Shown piece by piece: positions 10,238 to 19,045 of a stretch of DNA of 64,000 bases. The first letter of the stretch is position 1; every line of letters starts with the position of its first letter. Source of the stretch: Diplonema japonicum (Eukaryota > Euglenozoa > Diplonemea > Diplonemida > Diplonemidae); NCBI GenBank assembly GCA_964019335.1, contig OZ025684.1, positions 372,001-436,000 of the forward strand, written 5' to 3'. The notes under the pieces are model-generated. The model worked only from the letters and a program-made list of their open reading frames with translations, did no database searches and was not told the origin of the DNA. Position numbers and translations under genes: made by a program.

Positions 10238-10786
10238 TTGATAAATTTCGGTGTGCGGGTGGGTGCTCACCGTTCAGGGAGAAATTCACACTAATCGGTC
10301 ACCGTTCTGCGGTTGCTGTCTGGTGCCTGCGGTGGCTGTTTGTCGCGATGAGCTGGACGGCATCTGGGCGAGAAACATTGCTTGGAGTCGTGCTAGGTAG
10401 GGGGGGGTTTGGCTCGAGGAGAAGAGTGGTCTCCTGTTGTAGCCGTGTGTCGTCGGGCCCCCAAGAGTCGAAGGGTGTGTACCCTTGTCTTTGCGTTGGC
10501 GGGGAAAGCATTCTTCCCACTCTTTGCTGTGCATTTCTGAATACGTCCTAAGATGTATCGCATCCTTCCAGCCTTCTCTGTGAACCAGTCCTGGTCGTCA
10601 AGGGGTCCAGCCAAGGACTGTCGGGTGGCCTGCTCATAGTCTACTGCGAGCTCCATCGTCGTGACGGACGTCAACTTCCTGCCTGCGTACCATCTTAGGC
10701 TTTCAGCCACCTGAGGACGCTCTTTATGTAGAACATTAGGACCTTTCCCGACGCTCCGTTCGATTTCAACAGCTCCACTGTGGGCA
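10238..10786 (-). mobile_element. LINE family 2, truncated copy A
   Basis: Encodes, in two frames, MELAVDYEQATRQSLAG, VHTLRLLGARRHT and the terminal SRQTATAGTRQQPQNGDRLV, homologous to the family 1 and 3 C-terminal domain. The 3' tail reads, on plus, tttgataaatttcggtgtgcgggt...gaaattcacactaatcgg. A-runs (plus strand) border both ends (10227-10236 and 10787-10799), suggesting insertion into an A/T tract. Confidence 0.7.
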
Positions 10787-10984
10787 AAAAAAAAAAAAAG
10801 AGAAAAAAAAAAAGGCAATTGAGCAAGCAGGGAAGGGGTCATCATTTTTAACTCAAAAGAATAAAACCCCCCCGCCCATACAAAATTCGTAGGGGCCCTT
10901 AACCCGTACTAATAAAGCAGATAACGAGAAAACAAGAAAAAAAAAGAAAAAAAAAACAGCAGTAAAATCTTCATTTTTCCGGAA

Positions 10985-13765
10985 TCATCTTTTTTTAAGA
11001 AGAGGAACCGGAAGAAAACTAAGCAGTGGCATCATTAACATCTGATCTCCCAGGCTGCAAGGTGTTAGGGGTGATACGATACTTCTTATCAAACATACCA
11101 ACAATTCGTACTGGTCGGGACGGACTGGGCCGTTGTGCTTCTTCCACCAGATGTATCCCAGGACAGCCAGCACTGCTACACCTGCCAGGACACCGATTAC
11201 AATCCACACAACATGCCCACCACCACCACCACCACCGCCACCATGCGGCGGGAGGGGATCAACAACACACTCTGCCTTCCCTTCGGAGTCAACTTCACAA
11301 TGGTAGCCAACCTTGCACGTAACATTGGCACACGGGTCAGTGTTGTCCACACACTGAGGCTCGTTTGTCGTACTGTTCACCACACAGGTCTCACCAACAG
11401 GGCACGTTACGTTCAGACAGGTGTCAGGATCAGGCATGCAGTTAGCATCTGAACCGTTGCTCTCGCAGTGGTAGAAAGGAGGGCACGTCACATTGAAACA
11501 CACATCCACACACACTGGAGCGTTGTTGGATCCCACCTCGCACTTCTGCCCTTGAGGGCACGTCGTGTTCGCGCAAGGATCCGCATCAGGCAAACACGCA
11601 GGCTTGTCCTCACCATTGACCTCGCAGTGGAAATACGCCGGACAAGAATACCCATCACAAGGGTCGTGAACACACTTAGGGATATTCATAGGGCCTACCT
11701 GGCAAGCGTAGTGCGGGGGACAAACGAACTTCTCGCAAGGGTTCGCATCTGGATAGCACCCGGGAACGTTCTTATCACCAATCTCACAGTGGTAGAAAGG
11801 AGGGCAGCTCAAATCCACGCAGGGGTTCTTATCGGGAACACATTTGGGAGCGTTGTCGGTGGAGTTGACCTCGCAGTAGTAGTACTCCTGGCACTTTACA
11901 CCATCACAGGTGTCCGGATCAGGAAGACACTGAGGGACATTCATACCATCGACCTCGCAGTGGTAGTACTCAGGGCACACCTCGTTCATGCAAGGGTCGT
12001 GGTCCGCAACGCACTCAGTGGTGTTATCGTAATTGACCCTGCAGTGGTGGTAAGGGTTGCAGCTGACGTTTGTACACGGATCCTCGCCGAAGACGCATTC
12101 CGGATTGTTCGTTTCACTAACCTCACAGTAGAACTCAGGAGGGCACGACGTGTTCCAGCACGGGTCCGCATCGGGAAGACACTCCGGAGCGTTAGTAGTG
12201 GCATTCACCTCGCAGTGGTGGTACAGCGAGCAATGCACATGGGCACACGTGTTGCGGTCGGGAAGACACTCCGGGGAATTATCAGTCGAGTTCACCCCAC
12301 AGTGGTAGTAAGGAGGACAGGTCACGTTCCAGCAAGGGTCGGCATCAGGATGGCATTCAGGTACATTCTTGTCGTTTGCTTCACAATAGTAGTACTGAGG
12401 ACACGTCACATTCAAACACGAGTCATCAGGAAGACATTCGGGAGCGTTGCTAGTAACGTTCACCTCGCAGTGGAACCAGGCCTGGCACTCAACCTGGTAA
12501 CACGTGTCAGCATCAGGAGCACACTCAGGAACGTTGTCAGTGGAGTTCACCTTGCAGTGGTAGTAAGGAGGGCAGGTCACATTGGAACAGGGATCGCTGT
12601 CGGGGTAGCATTCAGGAGCATTATCTGTGGAATTAACCTCACAGTAGTAATAATCAGGACAGGTGATGTTCATGCAGGTGTCGGGATCAGGAAGACACAC
12701 AGGGACATTCTCGCTTTCGACCTCACAATGGAACCACTGCTGGCACGACACATTGTAACAGGGGTTCAAATCCGGAAAACATTCAGGATGGTTGTTAGTA
12801 GAGTTTGCCTCACAATAGTAGTAAGGAGGGCAGGTTACAGTGTCACAAGGGTGGGGATCGAAAACACACTCAGGAGTGTTGTTGAAGGGGCCTACCTCAC
12901 AGTGCAAGTACTCAGGGCACGTCACACCCAAGCAAGGATTGCTCACAGGTTCGCACTCCGGTGTGTTGTTCACAGGGGCTATTTCACAGAAGTAGTAAGG
13001 AGGGCAGGTCACATTGGAACAGGGATCAATGTCGGGGTAGCATTCAGGAGCATTATCTGTGGAATTGACCTCACAGTAGTAATAATCAGGACAGGTGATG
13101 TTCATGCAGGTGTCGGGATCAGGAAGACACACAGGGACATTCTCACTTTCGACCTCACAATGGAACCACTGCTGGCACGACACATTGTAACAGGGGTTCG
13201 CATCCGGAAAACATTCAGGATGGTTATTAGTGGAGTTTGCCTCACAATAGTAGTAAGGAGGGCAGGTTACAGTGTCACAAGGGTGGGGATCGAAAACACA
13301 TTCAGGAGTGTTGTTGAAGGGGCCTACCTCACAGTGCAAGTACTCAGGGCACGTCACACCCAAGCAAGGATTGCTCACAGGTTCGCACTCCGGTGTGTTG
13401 TTGTGGGTCACTTCACAGAAGTAGTAAATAGGACAGGTCACATTGGAACAGGGATCGCTGTCGGGGTAGCATTCAGGAGCATTATCTGTAATATTGACCT
13501 CACAGTGGAACCAAGCTGGACACTCAAGGTCTGCACAAGGGAAGGGGTCAGGTAAGCAAGCAGAAGTATTGCTTGCGTTCGAGCAAAAGTAGAAAGGGGG
13601 GCAAGTAACGTTTACACAAGGGTCAAGGTAGGACAAGCACTCAGGAAGGTTACTAGAGTCAACTTCACAGCTGTGGAACGGAGGGCATTGAAACCCATCG
13701 CATGCATCGTCACTATCACCTGCAGTGACCCCCCAGTGAAGGGCAGCGAACAACAGCAAATGCAT
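10985..13765 (-). CDS. Membrane protein with about 29 follistatin-EGF-like Cys repeats
   Basis: 926 residues. A signal peptide covers residues 1-16 (MHLLLFAALHWGVTAG). Then come about 29 tandem units of roughly 28 residues on the plan DPCxNVTCPPYYHCEVNxTDN, ending PECxPD, each with four or more Cys, which resembles the follistatin/FOLN EGF-like module. Many units carry N-x-S/T sequons. A Gly run precedes a transmembrane segment at about 851-874, followed by a cytoplasmic tail with a second hydrophobic stretch near the C terminus (MMPLLSFLPVPLL). Units 4-8 and 9-13 are nearly identical at DNA level, a five-unit block duplication of about 435 bp. It is likely an extended adhesion or receptor-like surface protein. 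The ligand is unknown. Confidence 0.87.
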   Translation of the reverse strand: MHLLLFAALHWGVTAGDSDDACDGFQCPPFHSCEVDSSNLPECLSYLDPCVNVTCPPFYFCSNASNTSACLPDPFPCADLECPAWFHCEVNITDNAPECYPDSDPCSNVTCPIYYFCEVTHNNTPECEPVSNPCLGVTCPEYLHCEVGPFNNTPECVFDPHPCDTVTCPPYYYCEANSTNNHPECFPDANPCYNVSCQQWFHCEVESENVPVCLPDPDTCMNITCPDYYYCEVNSTDNAPECYPDIDPCSNVTCPPYYFCEIAPVNNTPECEPVSNPCLGVTCPEYLHCEVGPFNNTPECVFDPHPCDTVTCPPYYYCEANSTNNHPECFPDLNPCYNVSCQQWFHCEVESENVPVCLPDPDTCMNITCPDYYYCEVNSTDNAPECYPDSDPCSNVTCPPYYHCKVNSTDNVPECAPDADTCYQVECQAWFHCEVNVTSNAPECLPDDSCLNVTCPQYYYCEANDKNVPECHPDADPCWNVTCPPYYHCGVNSTDNSPECLPDRNTCAHVHCSLYHHCEVNATTNAPECLPDADPCWNTSCPPEFYCEVSETNNPECVFGEDPCTNVSCNPYHHCRVNYDNTTECVADHDPCMNEVCPEYYHCEVDGMNVPQCLPDPDTCDGVKCQEYYYCEVNSTDNAPKCVPDKNPCVDLSCPPFYHCEIGDKNVPGCYPDANPCEKFVCPPHYACQVGPMNIPKCVHDPCDGYSCPAYFHCEVNGEDKPACLPDADPCANTTCPQGQKCEVGSNNAPVCVDVCFNVTCPPFYHCESNGSDANCMPDPDTCLNVTCPVGETCVVNSTTNEPQCVDNTDPCANVTCKVGYHCEVDSEGKAECVVDPLPPHGGGGGGGGGHVVWIVIGVLAGVAVLAVLGYIWWKKHNGPVRPDQYELLVCLIRSIVSPLTPCSLGDQMLMMPLLSFLPVPLLKKR
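12570..13445 (-). repeat. Recent five-unit tandem duplication in the Cys-repeat gene
   Basis: The phrase cattggaacagggatc recurs near 12574, 13012 and 13441, about 430-438 bp apart, and the sequence between is nearly identical in both blocks (for example the units NPCLGVTCPEYLHC, HPCDTVTCPPYYYC, NPCYNVSCQQWFHC and DTCMNITCPDYYYC appear twice in the same order). This indicates a recent in-frame duplication. Confidence 0.85.
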
Positions 13766-13822
13766 TTTTTTTTTTCCTTCTTTTTTTTTTTTTCAGATAA
13801 TTACTGTGTATTTTTTTTTTTT

Positions 13823-14426
13823 TTTTATTTCACTCTTCAGAAATTACTTCACGCACTGGGGGGCCCATTACTTCACGCTAAATCTCATTACTTCACGGTG
13901 AAATAATGGCCTGTTTTCCGTGAAGTAATAGGGGGTTTCCGGTAAATAATATGCCTCGGTAGGCCAATTATTGCCTCGGTTCGGTTCCCAGTGGGGCTAC
14001 TTTTTCCTCTCAGTTTGCTATTTCCCCCCAGGTTCAGCTCAATTGGCCAACTTTTGCCTCGGCTCAGTTCCAAGTTGGACTACTTTTTCCTCCCAATTTG
14101 CCCACTTTTGGCTAGGCCTTGTTCCCAGTTTCTGGGGGTAACTCTTCTGTGAGTAAGGGTAACTTAGTCAGCTTACCCAAGCTCCCCAAATGACTTCAAA
14201 ACACCGAAGCAGCAGAAAAAAAGGAGCCAGCGGCCGCGCCAGGTATGGGAAGGCCTGATTAGAGATGGTGACAGTGGCAATGCCAGCGACAGCGGCAGCT
14301 CTTAGTCAACAAAAGGAGGGAAAACAACTTGTATTGTAACCTTTGTAACCCCTCTCTTGTTGCACCCCTTGTCACCCTGTTGTGCCCCTCGTGGTGAAGT
14401 AATTTCAGAGTGTCGTGAAATAAAAC
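13823..14426. mobile_element. Putative MITE with imperfect terminal inverted repeats
   Basis: The left end ttttatttcac..tcttcagaaattacttcac (13823-13852) matches the reverse complement of the right end (14391-14426, ttttatttcacgacactctgaaattacttcac) apart from a short indel, giving inverted repeats of about 33 bp around a 600-bp body. Subterminal copies of attacttcacg or its complement occur at about 13842, 13868, 13888, 13918 and 14393. There is no coding capacity. The body holds an 85-bp tandem duplication. A non-autonomous DNA transposon is the simplest reading. No target-site duplication is evident because T/A runs flank it. Confidence 0.55.
13961..14130. repeat. Tandem duplication of about 85 bp
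   Basis: Two adjacent diverged units begin ggccaattattgcctcggtt (13961) and ggccaacttttgcctcggct (14046). Both continue with a cagt-ggctactttttcctc-like stretch. The unit lies inside the putative MITE. Confidence 0.65.
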
Positions 14427-14436
14427 CACTTACCTA

Positions 14437-14553
14437 CCGCCAAGTAATGCTTTACCGACCTCTCGGTTCCGCATTTTACCATCTCGGGCCCTGCGGGCCC
14501 TCGACGGTAAAATGCGGAACCTCGAGGTAACGGTAAAGTCATTACTTGTTGGC
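14437..14553. repeat. Long imperfect palindrome (foldback)
   Basis: The arm at 14437-14480 (ccgccaagtaatgctttacc...ggttccgcattttacc) is the near-complement of the arm at 14506-14553 (ggtaaaatgcggaacc...ggtaaagtcattacttgttggc). Sixteen inner bases per arm are perfectly paired. The 25-base centre is itself GC-rich with ggGCCCtgcGGGCcc. As single-stranded DNA or RNA it would fold into a strong hairpin. It shares the attactt motif with the adjacent MITE candidate. Confidence 0.85.
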
Positions 14554-14674
14554 AGTAAATAGCTATTTTTTTACTTGGTGCCGTTTAAGAGGAAAATATA
14601 AAAAAGAAAAAAGGATAAAAAGTGTTTAAGCGAAAGATGCAGTTTGGGGGAAAGAGCAAGAAAAAGCAAAGAAA

Positions 14675-14874
14675 NNNNNNNNNNNNNNNNNNNNNNNNNN
14701 NNNNNNNNNNNNNNNNNNNNNNNNNNNNNNNNNNNNNNNNNNNNNNNNNNNNNNNNNNNNNNNNNNNNNNNNNNNNNNNNNNNNNNNNNNNNNNNNNNNN
14801 NNNNNNNNNNNNNNNNNNNNNNNNNNNNNNNNNNNNNNNNNNNNNNNNNNNNNNNNNNNNNNNNNNNNNNNNNN
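14675..14874. other. Assembly gap (200 N)
   Basis: Exactly 200 undetermined bases, a placeholder length. The gap falls right after the palindrome and between A- and T-runs, the kind of sequence that breaks assemblies. Its true length is unknown. Confidence 0.99.
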
Positions 14875-15089
14875 TTTTTTTTTTGACTGATTCCTTTGTG
14901 CATTTTTCGGAGTAGAATGTTGGTTCTTGGCAAGTCTAGGGTTGACCAGACGGGTTTTAGAGATTAAAAAAGAGAGAGATAAGAGGGCAAAGGTGAGAAA
15001 ACAAACGTGACGCGAAACATCTTCGATGTTCACAAACGAGAAGGCATTGCAGCCAGCCGTGTTGTTTCCCATTCTTTTTTGTGTCTTAA

Positions 15090-15468
15090 AAGAAAATTCG
15101 ATCAGGTTTCAGTGTGCATGGGAGTGCTCACTGTTAGCTTCGGCTATCTTCCTTGGACCTTCACCAGCGGGATCAATAGGGACTGCCGAGGTCGTACGTA
15201 CTCCCACGTCAGAGGTGAAATTCTTAGATCAAGTAGAAATTCACACTAATCGGTCACCGTTCTGCGGTGTTGCTGGTGCGTGTGTCTTGGCCACGTCCAT
15301 TAACTTCTCGATAGCTCTTCCCAAACGGTTTGCCCTTTTGGTAATGTCTTTGTGTTTGTCCAGGACGTACACCCCACTCGTTGCCTCAAGGTCAATGACT
15401 AGTTCCATCCTAGTCACCGACCCCTGCGTGCCATTCGAAAAGGAGAGACATTTAAGATTTTCATTTAT
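15090..15468 (-). mobile_element. LINE family 2, truncated copy B with rRNA insert
   Basis: Encodes RMELVIDLEATSGVYVLD, a shortened C-terminal segment, and the terminal PATPQNGDRLV. Its 3' tail matches the 10.2 kb copy on both sides (gaaattcacactaatcggtc and ttcgatcaggtttcagtgtgc), but about 97 bp of SSU rRNA sequence in reverse orientation replaces a few bases in between. An A-run follows at 15469-15482, where a different short element begins. Confidence 0.7.
15136..15232 (+). rRNA. Fragment of SSU (18S) rRNA inside a retroelement tail
   Basis: The bases atcaatagggactgccgagg, then tcccacgtcagaggtgaaat and tcttagatc, match the universally conserved SSU segment around AATAGGGAC...GTCAGAGGTGAAATTCTT. 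Only about 97 bases are present and they lie in the opposite sense to the enclosing LINE remnant, so this is a captured fragment and not a gene. The exact 5' boundary is uncertain because the first 30 bases are in a variable part of the molecule. Confidence 0.85.
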
Positions 15469-15481
15469 AAAAAAAAAAAAA

Positions 15482-15802
15482 ATATGAGTTAGAGGCCGGT
15501 GTTGGCGGCGCCCTGCACAAGAACTGTCTACTTGATTACAGGGGGCGCGCCGCGGCCGAGTTGTAGCTTCTTCTGCGTTCCGCGTCGTGTCCTTAATGCG
15601 TGCGGTGTACAGCTCAACCCCAGCCGGGACGTCCCGGGTAACCAAGATTCTGCGCTCGTGCAGTTTGCTGCCTGTTCGTCACCCTGAGCATCTGCATTAT
15701 GTTCTTCCACTCGGGCGCTACCGGTGATGACCGACGAGGAGGTCAACAGCGAACAACACATCTGATGTTTTTCTTATATTTTCATGTTATCCCCACCACC
15801 AA
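15482..15802 (-). mobile_element. Short retroelement family 4, copy A (about 320 bp)
   Basis: Highly similar to 49289-49616. Both share the same upstream boundary (sense strand begins ggtggtggggataacatgaaa after a T-run), which argues against random 5' truncation. A frame encodes RRILVTRDVPAGVELYTARI and a second frame encodes SSVITGSARVEEHNADAQGD. Neither is recognised. This copy's 3' end (gagttagaggccggtgttgg, then cggcgccctgc on plus) occurs solo at 29448. It could be a SINE-like element or the end of a larger LINE. Confidence 0.55.
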
Positions 15803-15881
15803 AAAAAAACAAGAAACAAAAAAAGAAATGTGAAAACTGAAAAGCTCTCAAAAACGGACAAAAAGAAAAATAGAGCAGCTA

Positions 15882-18800
15882 TCAAACACCTACAATCGCC
15901 GTGAGCTCGGGAACGGACGCACGCGACCTGTAATCATACTTACAGGCAAGGGCGGCATTCAGCGGTTCACCTTGCAGCTTTCTCGCCATGGCCACTATAC
16001 ACTGCTTCGGCAAAACATTGAAGATAGGGACCAACGACCCCCACTTTAACGACCAAACCCCCAGGGATTTACGAGCGTGCGCGGAATGCACAGGAGTCTG
16101 GTTGTCAGAAATGATAGAGTTGCGAGCAGTATAGCCGCCCTCTCCTGCTGGGGCAGTAGAATTCTGCTGTTTAATACAAGCGAATATAAGTTTATAGATT
16201 ATTAAGTCATCCTGAACAGCATTGGTATCCATAGAGTGACAGATCAAAGCAGACACAAAATCGACTGGAATACCATTAAACCCGAATGAGATGACATGCC
16301 TTCGAAGAACTTGCATCGATGTAACCCACTCCTTCTTCGCCCCTTGGTCTACCTCAGTGTTGTCTGTTGAAAGCGACATGGCACTACCTGACTTACCACC
16401 GCTTTCAACATCGAGAACGTCCGCCACACGGTCGGCGTTTCGTAGCGGGCCGTACTCCCGTGCATCGAGAACGTCCGCCACACGGTCGGCGTTTCGTAGC
16501 GGGCCGTACTCCCGTGCGGTGAGCTCCTCTGGTAGGATTTGGTAGCATCCAATAGGACGTGATATCCCCTTGAACATGTACTCCCCTAAGTATCTTATAT
16601 CTAGTTCGTATGGTAAATCGTCCATGAATGTTTCCAGAGCTTGATAGGACTCTTCCGTTAGAACAAGCTGTCCTCCAGCGCCTGAATCAGACACTCTTGC
16701 GCATTCGTTCACCATACTGCCCTCATAGTCGTACCCTCCCTGTGGGGTTCGTTTCACGACGGGACGGCCGACATGCAAGCCGGCTCGGACACGTAAGCCT
16801 TTGAAACCTTTCTCAGTTAAGCAGGCCGGGTGGTGTTTGAGCCTTGCTGGCCACTCCGCCGTCAGGAGTTCCAACTGCAAGGAACATAAGAAAGATATCG
16901 CGTTGACCTGAGATTTGAAGGCGATCATGAATGCGTCGCCGATAGTCTTCACCTCGTACCCTTCGTACCTCTCAATGAGCTCCCTGAAGATTTTATGGTG
17001 GGTTGTTAATGCTACGTCCATCTCCTCCGGGAACTGCCCCCACAGAGAACTGCTCGACTGGATGTCCGTGAATACAATGCTAATGACACCTTCACGAGGC
17101 GCGTGTTTGTTCAGTTTCTTCAACACCCCTTTTTGCCGAACACGTAGTGCGACGATGATAACGGTCATCCCCGCAAGGATGACAAACACAACTGGCAGCA
17201 CCACAGGTAGCGGGTTGGCAGGGGGGGTGGATCCTGGTATCAACATGCACGGACCTTCCCCCGGGTCAGGATGGTAAAACCCTGCATAGCACGGCTCACA
17301 GTGTTCGTACGCCGCCACGTACCTTTGGTACAGGGTGCAGTTGTCCGCAGTCTTCGCGAGCATCAATGACGGCTTGCTTGCGTTGGCTTCCATTTCGATG
17401 ACCCCCACAAGAAAAGGGGTGTACGGGGAAAGAGCCTTTAAATGCACAGCTATGATGGACCACAAGTCAACACCGTTCACGTCCTTCTTTGTACCTTGCA
17501 CAGGGCGCATGTTGAAATTATCGCCACCAGTGCATATGAACTTTGACGTCACTACTGAGTATGACTGCATGCTGTCGATATCGACCCACTTCGTGTCTTT
17601 TCTTCCGCCTTCCCGTACTTGCATGGATATTACTCGCGAGCCGATCGCTCTTGAAGGGTCGAACGTGTACCGGAGCCCGGCTGTCTGCAGGAATTGTCCG
17701 GACACTGGAGCATTGCGATCGTAACCACCCTTAGCCGTCACGCTGGACAGACCGACCTCCAAAGTCCTCCACAGCCAGGCGGCGGTCATGTTTAAGTGGC
17801 ACAGGTTGTTCTTGAAAGGGAAGGAGTTCTCCATGGTGGAGCGTGTTACGTTCCCCACTTTCCATCCCTCGCGGAGGGAGCCGCCGTTCACCAGGGCTAT
17901 CTCTGCACCGCGCGCGTGCAGCATGGCGTCGGAGATAAGGGTGCCGAGGTGGCACTCTTCGTGTCTGCAGGAGTCATACCGGGTCCCGTTCTGGAACTTA
18001 ATGTGCCCGTGCGGCATGTCAGTCGTTGTTGAGCCCAGCACGACGTCCTGCCTTTCCACTTCGTCGATGAAATCCTGAAGAAATGTTTGATCCGCTGCAA
18101 AGTTGGAATCCCTGTATTCCGGAGGCATAGTGTCAGGTACCACGTTGGTGACACCGTGTATGGCGATTAGTTTGTTGTTCTCAAAGCGCAGCACCGCGCC
18201 GTTCATAGATGCAAAGGACGCACGTGTCTGAACGAACCACATCGACCCGTTGCGGAACGGCGCCACGGGCGGCGGCGTTTGCTCCGAAGTCACCCCGGCG
18301 GGGTACAACAACGCATCCACGCCTGTCAAGTGTATACTGTCCAGTTCCACTTGGCTGATGTCAGAGGCTGCCACAGCAATCACTGCAGACACATTGTACC
18401 CAAAGCGAATAACAGACACAAGATCGGTGACTGTAGGGTGCAGAGAGTATGTATTGAAGAAATACCCCTTAGGGTATATGACCACGACGCCGATACGCGT
18501 ACCGGGATATGGCTCGACAACACCAAACCTCTCAGCGAGCCCATGGAACAGCGATGTGTCGGGGTTGAGGTTGGACTCCACAAGCATGAGGTTTGTTTTG
18601 AGTGCGTAGACAACATCCTCTACGTATGACGACCAAGAGAAGAAGTAAGGGCTTCCTAGCTTGACAAGGTCGACCCCCGCCCTTTTCCACAGCTTGTCGT
18701 TTATCGCGAACTTCAAAGAGTGTCCTTGGATGAGCTTCGCTACCTGCGTGAAGTCTGCTATCGTCACCGCTCCATGGACACCTTCCCCAGCCCGGCGCAT

Positions 18801-18977
18801 TGCAGCACTGATGAACGGATAGCCACCTAAACATGATCCCTCGGAGGCGTTCCCACAGGGTGACATCCATTTAGGGTTGTAGGGTTGGATCGGCTGCTCG
18901 GTCATGACCAGCATGCGGATGTCGATGAACCCGAAGGACAAGAGCGACAGCACTGCCAACATGATCTTTGAAAACAA
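15882..18977 (-). CDS. Receptor-type adenylyl cyclase with a 5'-nucleotidase-like ectodomain
   Basis: 1031 residues. A hydrophobic N-terminal signal or anchor is at 1-26. Residues about 60-500 match the 5'-nucleotidase fold: the C-terminal substrate-binding domain is clear (GTLISDAMLHARGAEIALVN at 345-364, NGGSLREG, PFKNNL, FLQTAGLRYTFD). In the N-terminal phosphoesterase part the metal-binding motifs appear lost: LGSPYFFSW (108-115) stands where LGNHEFD is expected. A Cys-rich linker (560-577) precedes the transmembrane segment (588-612). The class III cyclase domain runs 630-815, with metal ligands D638 (FTDI) and D681 (KTIGDAF), adenine-type K677 and D750, and catalytic N757 and R761, so active cAMP synthesis is predicted. 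The motifs resemble trypanosomatid receptor cyclases. An 18-residue segment (AREYGPLRNADRVADVLD) is tandemly doubled at 821-856. The ectodomain probably senses a ligand and does not hydrolyse it. Confidence 0.93.
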   Translation of the reverse strand: MFSKIMLAVLSLLSFGFIDIRMLVMTEQPIQPYNPKWMSPCGNASEGSCLGGYPFISAAMRRAGEGVHGAVTIADFTQVAKLIQGHSLKFAINDKLWKRAGVDLVKLGSPYFFSWSSYVEDVVYALKTNLMLVESNLNPDTSLFHGLAERFGVVEPYPGTRIGVVVIYPKGYFFNTYSLHPTVTDLVSVIRFGYNVSAVIAVAASDISQVELDSIHLTGVDALLYPAGVTSEQTPPPVAPFRNGSMWFVQTRASFASMNGAVLRFENNKLIAIHGVTNVVPDTMPPEYRDSNFAADQTFLQDFIDEVERQDVVLGSTTTDMPHGHIKFQNGTRYDSCRHEECHLGTLISDAMLHARGAEIALVNGGSLREGWKVGNVTRSTMENSFPFKNNLCHLNMTAAWLWRTLEVGLSSVTAKGGYDRNAPVSGQFLQTAGLRYTFDPSRAIGSRVISMQVREGGRKDTKWVDIDSMQSYSVVTSKFICTGGDNFNMRPVQGTKKDVNGVDLWSIIAVHLKALSPYTPFLVGVIEMEANASKPSLMLAKTADNCTLYQRYVAAYEHCEPCYAGFYHPDPGEGPCMLIPGSTPPANPLPVVLPVVFVILAGMTVIIVALRVRQKGVLKKLNKHAPREGVISIVFTDIQSSSSLWGQFPEEMDVALTTHHKIFRELIERYEGYEVKTIGDAFMIAFKSQVNAISFLCSLQLELLTAEWPARLKHHPACLTEKGFKGLRVRAGLHVGRPVVKRTPQGGYDYEGSMVNECARVSDSGAGGQLVLTEESYQALETFMDDLPYELDIRYLGEYMFKGISRPIGCYQILPEELTAREYGPLRNADRVADVLDAREYGPLRNADRVADVLDVESGGKSGSAMSLSTDNTEVDQGAKKEWVTSMQVLRRHVISFGFNGIPVDFVSALICHSMDTNAVQDDLIIYKLIFACIKQQNSTAPAGEGGYTARNSIISDNQTPVHSAHARKSLGVWSLKWGSLVPIFNVLPKQCIVAMARKLQGEPLNAALACKYDYRSRASVPELTAIVGV
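16411..16518 (-). repeat. 54-bp in-frame tandem duplication in the cyclase gene
   Basis: Two exact or near-exact copies of a 54-bp unit (each containing cgagaacgtccgccacacgg, then tcggcgtttcgtagc) encode AREYGPLRNADRVADVLD twice, just after the cyclase catalytic domain. Identity at DNA level implies a very recent event. Confidence 0.9.
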
Positions 18978-19045
18978 GAAAACCTACTGTATTTCTCACC
19001 CACCAGAGTACAAATTTAAAAAAGAAAAAGTGGGGGGGGGTACTA

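Noticed and set aside
11468-13555. 695-codon open frame on the plus strand opposite the Cys-repeat gene
   Set aside because: Antisense shadow of a repeat-rich gene. The sense frame has a signal peptide, patterned cysteines and a transmembrane segment.
15136-15232. A functional rRNA gene
   Set aside because: Only about 97 bases of SSU sequence are present, embedded in a retroelement tail, with no continuation on either side.
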